From Spirosoma sp. (GTDB lineage Bacteria > Bacteroidota > Bacteroidia > Cytophagales > Spirosomataceae), in the NCBI RefSeq assembly GCF_026391055.1, contig NZ_JAPLET010000022.1:1021648-1085647 (forward strand): 64,000 bases of DNA, in the 5' to 3' direction. Position 1 is the stretch's first letter. Each line of letters begins with the position of its first letter. This document shows, piece by piece, positions 9,133 to 17,702 of the stretch. Made by a program: the position numbers and the translations under genes. The notes beneath the pieces were generated by a model. The model saw only the letters and a program-made list of their open reading frames with translations. It was not told the origin of the DNA and did no database searches.

Positions 9133-10725
9133 ATGAACCTCAATCGACGCGATTTTCTCCGGCAGCTTGGCTTTGGAGCGGCTGGAATAGCCGTTGCTTC
9201 TACCCTACCCGCAACGGGCTGGGCACTGCCGACCAAAACCGGCAAACTGGCGCGCAGCCTGCCCGAAGCGCAGGGCGTTGCGCCCGGCGGCCTACTTGAT
9301 TTTGTCAACACCATCGAAGCTAATAAACTGAATGTGCACAGCCTGATGGTGCTTCGGCATGGACACGTCGTGGCCGAAGGCTGGTGGGCTCCGTACGCAC
9401 CCCAGCTGAAACACACACTGTATTCGCTCAGCAAGAGTTTTACCTCATCGGCGGTTGGCATGGCCGTTGCCGAAAAACGCCTGACCGTTGAGGATAAGGT
9501 TGTTTCGTTCTTCCCGAAAGAATTACCGGCAACGGTGAGCGACAATCTGGCCGCTATGCGGGTGAAAGACCTGCTGACCATGTCGACAGGGCACGATAAA
9601 GATTCGACTCCGGCCCTGCGCGAAGGCGGCAATACAAACTGGATCAAGGCTTTCCTGGCGCAGCCGGTCGAGCACAAACCGGGCACATTCTTCGTGTATA
9701 ATAGCGGGGCTACGTACATGCTGTCGGCCATTGTGCAGAAACTCACGGGGCAACCCGTTGTTGAATACCTCAAACCGCGCCTGTTCGGGCCGTTGGGTAT
9801 CGAGGGAGAAGATTGGGAAGTTGATCCCAACGGCATCAATACCGGCGGCTGGGGGCTGCGGCTACGCACGGAAGACATTGCTAAATTCGGGCAGCTTTAC
9901 CTGCAAAAAGGCGTGTGGAATGGCAAACGACTTATTTCCGAAGCCTGGATTGCCGATGCAACGAGCAAGAAAGTTCAATCGAAAGGTGGCAAAGGCGATG
10001 CCAGTGTCAACGACTGGATTCAGGGGTATGGGTATCAGTTCTGGCGATGCCGCCACGACGCGTACCGGGGCGATGGGGCCTTTGGTCAATACTGCATCGT
10101 ATTGCCCAACGAAGATGCCGTTATTGCAATAACGTCCGAAACGGGAGATATGCAGGGCGTGCTCAATGCCATCTGGGACCATATATTACCGGCCCTTCAG
10201 GGCAAAGGGCTTCCCGCCGATAAAATTCAGCAGGCGGCACTGGTTCAAAAGCTTGGTTCATTGACCCTGCCCCCCGCTGCCTCGCAGACAAGTTCATCTG
10301 TAGCCGGCCAGATCAGCGGTAAGACGTTTGCCGTGGCCGATAATGCCTCGCACGTAAAAGACGTATCGCTGACTTTCGGCAAGGATGGCTGTATTTTCAA
10401 ACTGAAAGATGAGCAGGGCGACCATCAGGTGCTATGCGGCATCGGTCGCTGGCGCGAAGGAACGACTACGTTTTCGGTGGCCCCGCTTTCGCTGACTCCA
10501 ACCGTCGTGCCGGGGGGTAACGTCAGAAAAGTGGCCGGTAGCGGTGGCTGGCAGGACGACACGACCTTCGTGATGCTGTGGCGTTTCACAGAGACAGCGC
10601 ATTATGATAAGGTCATCTGCCGATTTGCGAAAGAGGGCGTTCAGGTTGAATTCCAAAGCAGTCTGAGCATCCTGAACAAAACGAAAGACAAACGGCCCGT
10701 GCTGGACGGGAAAGTGGTGGCGTAA
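9133..10725 (+). CDS. Beta-lactamase-fold serine hydrolase with Tat signal
   Basis: A 530-residue protein. The N-terminus MNLNRRDFLRQLGFGAAG carries a twin-arginine motif and a hydrophobic stretch, so it is probably exported folded. The class C beta-lactamase/esterase domain (about 45-350) has the nucleophile motif SLSK (Ser98, Lys101) and YNSG as the second motif; FGQYCIVLPNEDAVI lies near the third. The C-terminal 150 residues form a beta-rich domain often seen behind this fold. Relatives include penicillin-binding-like DD-peptidases, esterases and amide hydrolases, so substrate cannot be stated. It stands alone and ends in a large perfect hairpin. Confidence 0.9.
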   Translation: MNLNRRDFLRQLGFGAAGIAVASTLPATGWALPTKTGKLARSLPEAQGVAPGGLLDFVNTIEANKLNVHSLMVLRHGHVVAEGWWAPYAPQLKHTLYSLSKSFTSSAVGMAVAEKRLTVEDKVVSFFPKELPATVSDNLAAMRVKDLLTMSTGHDKDSTPALREGGNTNWIKAFLAQPVEHKPGTFFVYNSGATYMLSAIVQKLTGQPVVEYLKPRLFGPLGIEGEDWEVDPNGINTGGWGLRLRTEDIAKFGQLYLQKGVWNGKRLISEAWIADATSKKVQSKGGKGDASVNDWIQGYGYQFWRCRHDAYRGDGAFGQYCIVLPNEDAVIAITSETGDMQGVLNAIWDHILPALQGKGLPADKIQQAALVQKLGSLTLPPAASQTSSSVAGQISGKTFAVADNASHVKDVSLTFGKDGCIFKLKDEQGDHQVLCGIGRWREGTTTFSVAPLSLTPTVVPGGNVRKVAGSGGWQDDTTFVMLWRFTETAHYDKVICRFAKEGVQVEFQSSLSILNKTKDKRPVLDGKVVA

Positions 10726-10730
10726 CAGCG

Positions 10731-10798
10731 TTCTAAAAGCAGATTGGACAAACCCCATATCTTTTGAGATATGGGGTTTGTCCAATCTGCTTTTAGAA
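10731..10798. terminator. Perfect 32-bp hairpin, bidirectional terminator
   Basis: Arms 10731-10762 and 10767-10798 are perfect inverted complements around loop TTTG. The hairpin lies between convergent genes, 6 bp past the hydrolase stop and 11 bp before the stop of the molybdenum enzyme gene. AAAA/TTTT tracts at the arm ends would supply U-tracts in both directions. The stem is unusually long for a simple terminator. Confidence 0.85.
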
Positions 10799-10808
10799 AA
10801 CCGTGAAC

Positions 10809-13055
10809 TTATAACAACGCATCCAGCCGAATGGGTAAATCCCTTACCCGGCGGCCGGTGGCGTGGTAAATGGCATTGGCAATAGCGGCTGGCATGCCCA
10901 CAATACCGATTTCACCAAGTCCCTTTACCCCCAGTGGGTTAACGACATCGTCGTGCTCTTCCACGAAAATAACGTCGAGATCATGAATGTCGGCATTGAC
11001 GGCAACGTGGTATTCGGCGAGGTTATGGTTCATAAACCGACCGAAATTATTATCCATGACGCTCTCCTCTTCCAGTGCTTTACTAAGTCCCCAAACCATC
11101 CCACCCAGAATCTGACTGCGGGCGGTTTTGGGGTTTATAATGCGACCAGCCGCCACGGCAGTTACGGCGCGGGTTACCTTAACCGTTCCGAGATCTTCGT
11201 CGACCATTACTTCTACAAAAACAGCGGAGTGCGTAGCGCGGGAGAAATCTTTCTGCTTCAGGGCGTTGGGCAGCCCGGTGGATACTTCCCGAACCGCTTT
11301 TCCGCCATTTAAATCAACTAGCGCTTGCAGGGAAACCGCTACCGACGGATCATTTTTGAGCCGCATGTGCTTATCGGAGAAGGTAACGTCCTCCCACTTC
11401 GCCCCCTTGAACGGCGAATTGGGCCTGTTTTTCTCCAGCTTCAGCAGACTCTTGCCTACTTCCTGACATACCGTCTGTACCGCCGTTCCAATAGTAGCCG
11501 CCGTCCACGAACCACCCGAGATCGGTGCTACCGGCATGTCCGTATCACCAAGCTTGAACAGCACATCGCTGATTGGCAACCCGAGCGTATCGGCGGCAAT
11601 CTGGGTCATAATGGTATAAGTGCCCGTGCCAATATCGGCGGTGGCACTGCTCACCCGTAATTTGCCATTCACCATCAGAACGGCTTCGGCACGGGCGGGC
11701 ATCTGGTTGGCCTCCCACATGCCGGTGGCCATTCCCCAGCCAATCAGGTTATGGTCATTCTTCATGGAACGCGGTTCCATCTTACGGCTTGACCAGCCAA
11801 AACGTTCGGCCCCTTGCTCATAACATGCCCGTAACTCCTTACTGGAATAGGGCTTGTTCTGGTTATAGTCGTGATCGGTGTAATTTTTCAACCGAAACTG
11901 AAGCGGGTCCATGCCGAGGTTGTAAGCCAGTTCGTCCATGGCTACTTCCAGTGCTGACATCCCCGTTACGCCCCCCGGTGCCCGCATATCGAGTGGGCTG
12001 TATACGTCCAGTGGCACCAGATTGTACTCTAGCGTAACATTTTCGGGCGGGTAGAGCTGCCCACCCCAGTTCACGACAACCTCCGTATAATCCTCAAACT
12101 TCGAGGTTTCACCCATCGCATCGTGGTATAGTGCATTCATGGCTCCGTCAGACAAAGCACCCAGCGCCACTTGCTGCACGGTAGCCGGGCGGTGACCGAA
12201 GGTAAACATTTGCTGGCGCGTCAACGAAACCCGAACCGAACGTTTCAGCTCGCGTGCCGCCATGACCGCCATAAACAACTGGTATTGCGGACGCAAACCC
12301 GATCCGAAACCACCACCCATGTAGGGCGAAAGAACCCGTACGTCGCTGAACGGCATGTTAAACACCTGCGTAACGTACAGAATGCTGTTCGTCACGCCCT
12401 GTGTTTTGTCGTAAATCGTCAGCTTGCCGTCTTTCTCGTACGATACCGTCGTGGCAAACAGTTCCATGGGGTTGTGATGTTCGGCCGCATGCACATACCG
12501 TCCGGCGATTTTATTCGGGTCTTCGGCATAAACCCGGTCAAAGTCACCACGGGGTTTGGGTGGTGGTGGCTTTAGCAGATCGGCAACACCATGTTTGGGC
12601 TTTCTGGCTTTGTGCAGATTAGCCTCCAGATCGGTTTCATGAGCGAGTTCTTCATACTCTACACGCACCAGTGTGGCCGCATACCGCGCCAGTTCGAACG
12701 TTTCGGCAACCACCAGCGCTATAGGTTGGCCGCTGTATTTGATCGTTGCATTATGCAAGGGCCGAAACGGTGAGCCCGGCGGAGCATCCTGGTCTTTATA
12801 GCTAATGTCGAACCAGGCCAGCTTAGGCCGGTTTTCGTGAGTGAACACCTGCAACACACCTTTCAGGCTGAGTGCATCGCTTGCATCAAACGACTTTATT
12901 TTGCCTTTGGTAATGGCACTGGAAATCACCACGCCATAGGCCAGATCAGGCACGTTGAACTCGGCCGCGTATTTGGCCTTACCCGTCACTTTGTCGACCC
13001 CGTCGACGCGGCTGATGGGCTTTCCGATTGTATTGGTTACTAATGGCGTACTCAT
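10809..13055 (-). CDS. Aldehyde oxidase/xanthine dehydrogenase molybdopterin-binding subunit (PaoC type)
   Basis: A 748-residue large subunit of a molybdenum hydroxylase, which oxidises aldehydes or N-heterocycles with water as oxygen donor. N-terminal features include IGKPISRVDGVDKVTGKAKYAAEF, then YMGGGFGSGLRPQYQ, where the Moco contacts lie. DMRAPGGVTGMSALEVAMDELA is the conserved stretch that follows. The C-terminal KGLGEIGIVGMPAAIANAI holds the catalytic Glu. The length fits the separate-subunit PaoC/YagR form, not fused xanthine dehydrogenase. Its start overlaps the stop of the FAD subunit by 4 nt (ATGA), showing translational coupling in a three-gene operon. Substrate is unknown; the PaoABC family favours aromatic aldehydes. 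Confidence 0.93.
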   Translation of the reverse strand: MSTPLVTNTIGKPISRVDGVDKVTGKAKYAAEFNVPDLAYGVVISSAITKGKIKSFDASDALSLKGVLQVFTHENRPKLAWFDISYKDQDAPPGSPFRPLHNATIKYSGQPIALVVAETFELARYAATLVRVEYEELAHETDLEANLHKARKPKHGVADLLKPPPPKPRGDFDRVYAEDPNKIAGRYVHAAEHHNPMELFATTVSYEKDGKLTIYDKTQGVTNSILYVTQVFNMPFSDVRVLSPYMGGGFGSGLRPQYQLFMAVMAARELKRSVRVSLTRQQMFTFGHRPATVQQVALGALSDGAMNALYHDAMGETSKFEDYTEVVVNWGGQLYPPENVTLEYNLVPLDVYSPLDMRAPGGVTGMSALEVAMDELAYNLGMDPLQFRLKNYTDHDYNQNKPYSSKELRACYEQGAERFGWSSRKMEPRSMKNDHNLIGWGMATGMWEANQMPARAEAVLMVNGKLRVSSATADIGTGTYTIMTQIAADTLGLPISDVLFKLGDTDMPVAPISGGSWTAATIGTAVQTVCQEVGKSLLKLEKNRPNSPFKGAKWEDVTFSDKHMRLKNDPSVAVSLQALVDLNGGKAVREVSTGLPNALKQKDFSRATHSAVFVEVMVDEDLGTVKVTRAVTAVAAGRIINPKTARSQILGGMVWGLSKALEEESVMDNNFGRFMNHNLAEYHVAVNADIHDLDVIFVEEHDDVVNPLGVKGLGEIGIVGMPAAIANAIYHATGRRVRDLPIRLDALL

Positions 13056-14047
13056 GCAGTTGGTTCAAGTTTAGCGGCCTGGCCCAGTGCCCGCACAATG
13101 GCGCGTTTTGCCAGTTCGATTTTAAATGCGTTATGTTCATAACCCTGTGCTCCGGCCAGCAGCAATTCGGCTGCGGCCTGAAAGTTTTCTTTGGTAGCGG
13201 GTTTTCCTACCAGTGCGGCTTCGGCTTCGGGCTTGCGCCAGGGTTTATGCGCTACCCCACCCAGGGCAATCCGGGCAGCGGTGATGGTCCCGCCCTCTAT
13301 TTCCAGCGCAGCCGCTACCGACACCAGCGCAAAGGCATACGAGGCCCGGTCGCGGAGTTTCAGATACTGGAAGTATTCGGGAAACCCTTTGGCGGGCAGA
13401 TCTATGGAGGTGATCAGTTCGCCCGGTTCGAGCGTATTGTCGATGTTGGGGGTATCGCCGGGCAAGCGGTGAAACTCCGCAAACGGAATAGTTCGCTCGC
13501 CATTACTGCCCGTCACCCTGACCTCCGCTTCGAGAGCCGCCAAGGCTACACACATATCAGACGGGTGGGTAGCAATGCAGTGGTTACTCGCCCCCAGAAT
13601 GGCATGGATTCGGTTGTAGCCGTTAAGGGCTGAGCAACCGGAACCGGGTTCGCGCTTGTTGCAGGGTGTGGCCGTATCGTAAAAATAGTAGCAACGAGTG
13701 CGCTGGAGCAGGTTTCCGCCATCGGTAGCCATGTTGCGCAACTGGGGCGATGCCCCCGCTAATATAGCCTGCGACAAAAGTGGATAGCGCTCAATAACTT
13801 GCTCGTTATAGGCCGTATCGGCATTTGTGACCAGCGCTCCTAACCGAAGGCCGCCGTTTACGTTGTCCGAAATGGTGGTCAAAGGCAGCCGGGTAATGTC
13901 GATCAGATGCGTTGGACGTTCTACATTTTCCTTCATCAGGTCAATAAGATTGGTGCCACCGGCAATGAATTTGGCGGTTGACTCCGATGCCCGTTCGCGC
14001 ACGGCGGTATCTACGGCATCCGTTCGGGAGTAGGTGAAGCTGTTCAT
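13052..14047 (-). CDS. Aldehyde oxidase FAD-binding subunit (PaoB type)
   Basis: A 331-residue medium subunit that passes electrons between the iron-sulfur subunit and an acceptor through FAD. KFIAGGTNLIDLMKENVERP is the pyrophosphate-binding segment of the FAD_binding_5 domain. The insert with RCYYFYDTATPCNKREPGSGC and NHCIATHPSDM supplies the Cys residues that hold the extra 4Fe-4S cluster known in E. coli PaoB. The C-terminal CO-dehydrogenase flavoprotein domain follows (about 225-325). It overlaps both neighbours by 4 nt, so the order is iron-sulfur, FAD, molybdopterin, as in paoABC. Confidence 0.93.
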   Translation of the reverse strand: MNSFTYSRTDAVDTAVRERASESTAKFIAGGTNLIDLMKENVERPTHLIDITRLPLTTISDNVNGGLRLGALVTNADTAYNEQVIERYPLLSQAILAGASPQLRNMATDGGNLLQRTRCYYFYDTATPCNKREPGSGCSALNGYNRIHAILGASNHCIATHPSDMCVALAALEAEVRVTGSNGERTIPFAEFHRLPGDTPNIDNTLEPGELITSIDLPAKGFPEYFQYLKLRDRASYAFALVSVAAALEIEGGTITAARIALGGVAHKPWRKPEAEAALVGKPATKENFQAAAELLLAGAQGYEHNAFKIELAKRAIVRALGQAAKLEPTA

Positions 14048-14586
14048 GCGTTTTTCTGGTTCATTACGTCCTCAATGGCATCCACGATGTTTGTGTAGGC
14101 CCCACAACGGCAGATGTTGCCGCTCATCAACTCCTGGATATCGGCTGTCGTTTTCGCTTTGCCTTCGTTCATAAGGCCCACTGCTGAGCAAATCTGGCCG
14201 GGTGTACAGTATCCGCACTGAAACGCGTCGTGCTCAATAAACGCCTTTTGGAGCGGATGTAGTTGATCCCCACTGCTGCTGTTTTCAAGATGGGCGATTC
14301 CTTCGATGGTCGTAATCTGAGCGCCTTCCTGCATGATGGCGAGTGTCAGGCAGGAGTTGATGCGTTTGCCATTTACCAATACGGTGCAGGCACCACATTG
14401 TCCATGATCACAGCCTTTTTTGGTGCCGGTCAGGTCCATATACTCCCGCAGCGCATCGAGTAAGGTGGTCCAGGGAGAAATTTGCAATTCGGTTTCGGTG
14501 CCATTAACCGTCAGTTTCACAGCGTGAACGGGAGGCAGAGAGGGAGGCCGCACATCGGGCGGGTAGGATTCCACAGCAGGATTCAT
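14044..14586 (-). CDS. Aldehyde oxidase 2Fe-2S subunit (PaoA type)
   Basis: A 180-residue small subunit with two 2Fe-2S clusters. The plant-ferredoxin-like cluster uses GCDHGQCGACTV (Cys59, 64, 67) and Cys79 in NSCL. The second cluster uses FQCGYCTPGQIC and NICRCGAY. The enzyme transfers electrons from the molybdenum site to FAD. E. coli PaoA has a Tat leader; here the N-terminus (MNPAVESYPPDVRPPSLPPV) has no RR motif and no hydrophobic stretch, so this complex is probably cytoplasmic unless a Tat signal lies elsewhere. It is the first gene of the operon. No dedicated maturation chaperone (XdhC/PaoD) lies next to it. Confidence 0.94.
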   Translation of the reverse strand: MNPAVESYPPDVRPPSLPPVHAVKLTVNGTETELQISPWTTLLDALREYMDLTGTKKGCDHGQCGACTVLVNGKRINSCLTLAIMQEGAQITTIEGIAHLENSSSGDQLHPLQKAFIEHDAFQCGYCTPGQICSAVGLMNEGKAKTTADIQELMSGNICRCGAYTNIVDAIEDVMNQKNA

Positions 14587-14814
14587 AACAGTTAAAGTAA
14601 GTCGAGATATACTGTCGAAACTCCTGTGTAGGTCGGTTGTTTTGAAATCTAACCAAATGGTAAAATATCCGATAGACTTAATTCATCAACTTTTCCGAAA
14701 CCAGTCCGCCAACAACTCCCCCGCATTCTGGTTGTTTCTACAGGAATCATAGGTATCAGCCGTCCACCCTCGCAGGTGTCGTTTGCCGGTACCGACGCAA
14801 ACCACTCAACGAAT

Positions 14815-15780
14815 ATGACTGCCAACACGCTTAAACTCTTCTTTACCAACGCCTGGATCGTTATCAGGGACGCCTTCAATGGCTTTTTAAATGATCGGTG
14901 TTTGAAGCTTAGCGCAGCCCTGGCGTACTACACCGTCTTTTCGCTGGCCCCGCTGTTAGTATTGATCATTTCGGTAGTGAGTATTTTCCTGGGGCAGGAC
15001 GCCATTCAGGGTCAAATTTTCTCGCAGATAAACGGGCTGGTGGGCAACGAGGCCGCCAAACAGATTCAGGACATGATCAAAAGTGTGAGTCTGTCCGGTA
15101 AAACCAACACCGCTCTGGCCATTGGCATCATTACGCTGGTGATTGGTGCCACTAGTATTTTTGTCGAAATACAGGATTCAGTCAACCTCATCTGGCGGGT
15201 GAAAGCGAAACCAAAACGGGGCTGGCTGAAACTGATTAAAGACCGGCTTTTGTCGTCGTCACTGGTTGTCAGTCTGGGTTTTCTGCTGCTTGTTTCGCTG
15301 ATTGTAAACGGTCTCATATTAGCCATGAGCGACTTTCTGTCGCGCTATCTGCCCGGCATTGGCGTTTATCTGGTCAGCGGTTTTAACTTCCTGATCAGCA
15401 CGGCGGTGGTGAGTGTTTTGTTTGCCATTATTTTCAAGGTGCTGCCCGACGCCAAAATCTCCTGGAAAGATGTGCGCTGGGGTGCCTTTTTTACCGCCTT
15501 ACTCTTTATGCTGGGGCGCTACCTGATTGGGCTGTACATCGAAACAACCAGTACCAGTTCGGCCTACGGGGCCGCCGGTTCGCTCATCGTAATCCTGACC
15601 TGGATTTATTACACGGCGGCTATTCTGTACTTCGGGGCGGAATTCACCCAGGCCTATGCCAATCATTTCGGGATAAAAATCGAACCGGCCGACTATGCCG
15701 TGTATGTAGAACAGACTGAACGGGAACGGGATGTAGCAGTGATCCCTATCGAAAAGAAGGTTGAAGAAAGCAAAAAATAG
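14815..15780 (+). CDS. YihY/BrkB family inner-membrane protein
   Basis: A 321-residue polytopic membrane protein. ATG 14815 gives a normal family N-terminus (MTANTLKLFFTNAW); an upstream GTG at 14776 would add 13 residues. About six membrane segments are visible, starting with LSAALAYYTVFSLAPLLVLI, which is the family hallmark, and ending with GSLIVILTWIYYTAAILYFGAEFTQAYA. The charged tail (VEQTERERD to KKVEESKK) is cytoplasmic. The family was once mis-assigned as RNase BN; its true role is unclear, with proposals of transport or export. It is transcribed away from the oxidase operon and towards the STN gene. Confidence 0.9.
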   Translation: MTANTLKLFFTNAWIVIRDAFNGFLNDRCLKLSAALAYYTVFSLAPLLVLIISVVSIFLGQDAIQGQIFSQINGLVGNEAAKQIQDMIKSVSLSGKTNTALAIGIITLVIGATSIFVEIQDSVNLIWRVKAKPKRGWLKLIKDRLLSSSLVVSLGFLLLVSLIVNGLILAMSDFLSRYLPGIGVYLVSGFNFLISTAVVSVLFAIIFKVLPDAKISWKDVRWGAFFTALLFMLGRYLIGLYIETTSTSSAYGAAGSLIVILTWIYYTAAILYFGAEFTQAYANHFGIKIEPADYAVYVEQTERERDVAVIPIEKKVEESKK

Positions 15781-15792
15781 CCTTCCTAACTC

Positions 15793-17652
15793 CTACGAAT
15801 TCCCGAACCGAAGCCCCACCTGAAATCCTACCCAACCCCAGTGGTGGCTGGTACTGAAGCCATCCGTGCCTTCGGAGAAAATCGGGACGTTTGGCCGACG
15901 AGGAGGTGGCGTTGTGGTATCACCACTGAAATACCAGTTGAAGGAGGGGCCATAGGCCAGAGACAGGAGCCTGCTGACTTTTGTCTCGAAGAGAGCACTC
16001 AGTCGAATCTGATTGTTCCAACCGCCATTTGTGGGCTGGTTGACATAGAAATGATGATGGTGCGTTCCTTCGAGCGTAAAGAGGGTCGATCGCGACAGCG
16101 AGAAGCCCGTACCCAGTCCATAGCCTGCGGTTAAATCTGAACTCCCCTCCCGCTCAAAATTATAGCCTGTCGTAATAACATTGTAGAACTGGCGAACACC
16201 TGTTCGATAGGTCAGGTTAAGCAGGCTGACTTCAGTAGCCGCCACTTCAAACCGTCGATAACCCCCTTTTTTCACGTGGCTGAACAGGCCAATCGGGACA
16301 CCACCTACGGAATCGGCTAAATTGATGAGGCCAATCTGGTGCCCATCCCGAACCGACCGCGCCCGGTTAACGATGCCGCTCACCTGCCAGCCCTGAACGT
16401 CACCCAGCGCCACGTTGGCCAGCCCCGCCAGCTGAAGCCCGTAAACCGACTTCCCGGCCACATTGAACAAACCACCGACCTGAATGATGTGCGTCAGCTC
16501 ACCCGCGTTTACATTAAACAGACCACCCAGCTGAACACCCTGCGCCTGTTGCATATTGGCGTTAAATAATCCGGCGGCCTGTACACCCTGCACCGTACCA
16601 CCATCGAGATTAAACAGGCCGCCCAGCTGCACACCACTGACGTTGCTCCCTACTATATTCCCCAGACCACCTGCCTGAAAACCAGCCACATCGGCCCGAA
16701 CGAGATTGAACAAGCCACCAACTTCAAACGCCCGCACACCAAACGAATACCCAATCAAGGCATTGACCGAGATGCGGTTGCTGATGCGTCCGCTCAGGCG
16801 GTGATTGGTACCGATAAAGGGTAGAAACGATACCTGCCAGTCGCGGTAGAGGGTATCACGGTTCAGGTTTACATCGTGGATGGATTGCTGGGCCGTTACA
16901 AAAAGCCGAGTAAGGTGCTCACGTCCCTGTTCCAGAACGGATTTTGGTCGTGGCCGAACCGTTGAATCCTGTCCGGGAGCGGGCAGGTCGACCGTTACGG
17001 TGGCCAGCGTATTCACGGGACGGATCGTATCTTCCGTTACCCGGATGGGTAGTGTTTTCAACGATAGCCGGGGCGGAATGGGCGTCATCCGAATACTTAC
17101 CGAATGCGAAGTCCGCGAGCGAATCAGAACAGTTTCGCCCACATACGCCTGCTTTCGAACGTCCAGACGAACCGCGGAAAGATCTGTTGGTAGCCGAAGG
17201 CGGTAGTAGCCAAAAGGATTACTTACGGTAGAGGCCAGGGTCGACTTTTCAAAAATACTGGCCTGAGCAATTCGTTCACCGGTTTGCTCGTCCAGAATGT
17301 AGCCGTCGAGCAGAAAGTTTTTTAGGCTTGGTTCAGGCGCGTCATTACGCACCAGAATGACGTGGTTTGCCCGAGATTTAAATGTTACCTGACTTTGAAA
17401 GACTCGGTAGAGCACTTCGCGAATCGGTACGTTTGTTAGCCGGACCGTAACTACCGCTTTGCCGTCGATGCGAGCGGGGTTGTACGAAAACTCGAAACGC
17501 CCGGCCCGGCTAATCTCGCGCAGCGCATTTTCAAGGGTCGCGTTTCGGATGTCGACCGTTATAAGGCGTTCAAGCGGTGGAACGCCCTGGGCCACTAGTC
17601 GGGTTTGGATAAAAATAGACAGCAGTAGAACACAAAGTCGAAGAGAATTCAT
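15793..17652 (-). CDS. STN-domain protein with 16-residue surface repeats, ECF output gene
   Basis: A 619-residue exported protein. ATG 17650-17652 starts the signal peptide MNSLRLCVLLLSIFIQTRLVAQ. Next comes a secretin/TonB STN domain (about 30-105: VDIRNATLENALREISRAGRFEFSYN), then a carboxypeptidase-like beta-sandwich (LDGYILDEQTGERIAQASIFEKS). From about residue 310 to 460 there are eight or nine repeats of 16 residues with pattern GGLFN(L/V)xxxxVxGxQ(L/V/A), like LA_2272-type surface repeats. The last part is beta-rich and aromatic (NHRLSGR earlier, later TGYNFERE, FEVAATEVS), suggesting an outer-membrane barrel or surface sheet. There is no TonB plug. It lies 50 bp after FecR and has its own putative ECF promoter. 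Function unknown. Confidence 0.85.
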   Translation of the reverse strand: MNSLRLCVLLLSIFIQTRLVAQGVPPLERLITVDIRNATLENALREISRAGRFEFSYNPARIDGKAVVTVRLTNVPIREVLYRVFQSQVTFKSRANHVILVRNDAPEPSLKNFLLDGYILDEQTGERIAQASIFEKSTLASTVSNPFGYYRLRLPTDLSAVRLDVRKQAYVGETVLIRSRTSHSVSIRMTPIPPRLSLKTLPIRVTEDTIRPVNTLATVTVDLPAPGQDSTVRPRPKSVLEQGREHLTRLFVTAQQSIHDVNLNRDTLYRDWQVSFLPFIGTNHRLSGRISNRISVNALIGYSFGVRAFEVGGLFNLVRADVAGFQAGGLGNIVGSNVSGVQLGGLFNLDGGTVQGVQAAGLFNANMQQAQGVQLGGLFNVNAGELTHIIQVGGLFNVAGKSVYGLQLAGLANVALGDVQGWQVSGIVNRARSVRDGHQIGLINLADSVGGVPIGLFSHVKKGGYRRFEVAATEVSLLNLTYRTGVRQFYNVITTGYNFEREGSSDLTAGYGLGTGFSLSRSTLFTLEGTHHHHFYVNQPTNGGWNNQIRLSALFETKVSRLLSLAYGPSFNWYFSGDTTTPPPRRPNVPIFSEGTDGFSTSHHWGWVGFQVGLRFGNS

Positions 17653-17673
17653 CAGAAGGTTATTTTTCACCTC

Positions 17674-17701
17674 ATGACAGCTGTCGGCCTGTTTACCCCT
17701 A
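17674..17701 (-). promoter_or_regulatory. Putative ECF-sigma promoter of the STN-protein gene
   Basis: On the minus strand TAGGGGT (17701-17695) is followed after 15 nt by TGTCAT (17679-17674), 21 bp before the STN gene ATG. The same two boxes with the same 15-nt spacing precede the ECF sigma gene (19409-19436), and CCGAC occurs in both spacers. Confidence 0.65.
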
Positions 17702-17702
17702 T

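Noticed and set aside
9133..9300. Beta-lactamase-fold protein as an antibiotic-resistance gene
   Set aside because: The sequence fits the broad class C esterase/peptidase group with an extra C-terminal domain; nothing shows beta-lactam hydrolysis.
13052..14047. Cys-rich insert as a sign of a chimeric or broken gene
   Set aside because: The insert matches the 4Fe-4S site known in PaoB-type FAD subunits, so the gene is normal.
15793..17652. STN protein as a truncated TonB receptor
   Set aside because: The frame is intact to a natural stop, and the repeat region is regular, so it looks like a real alternative architecture and not a decayed receptor.
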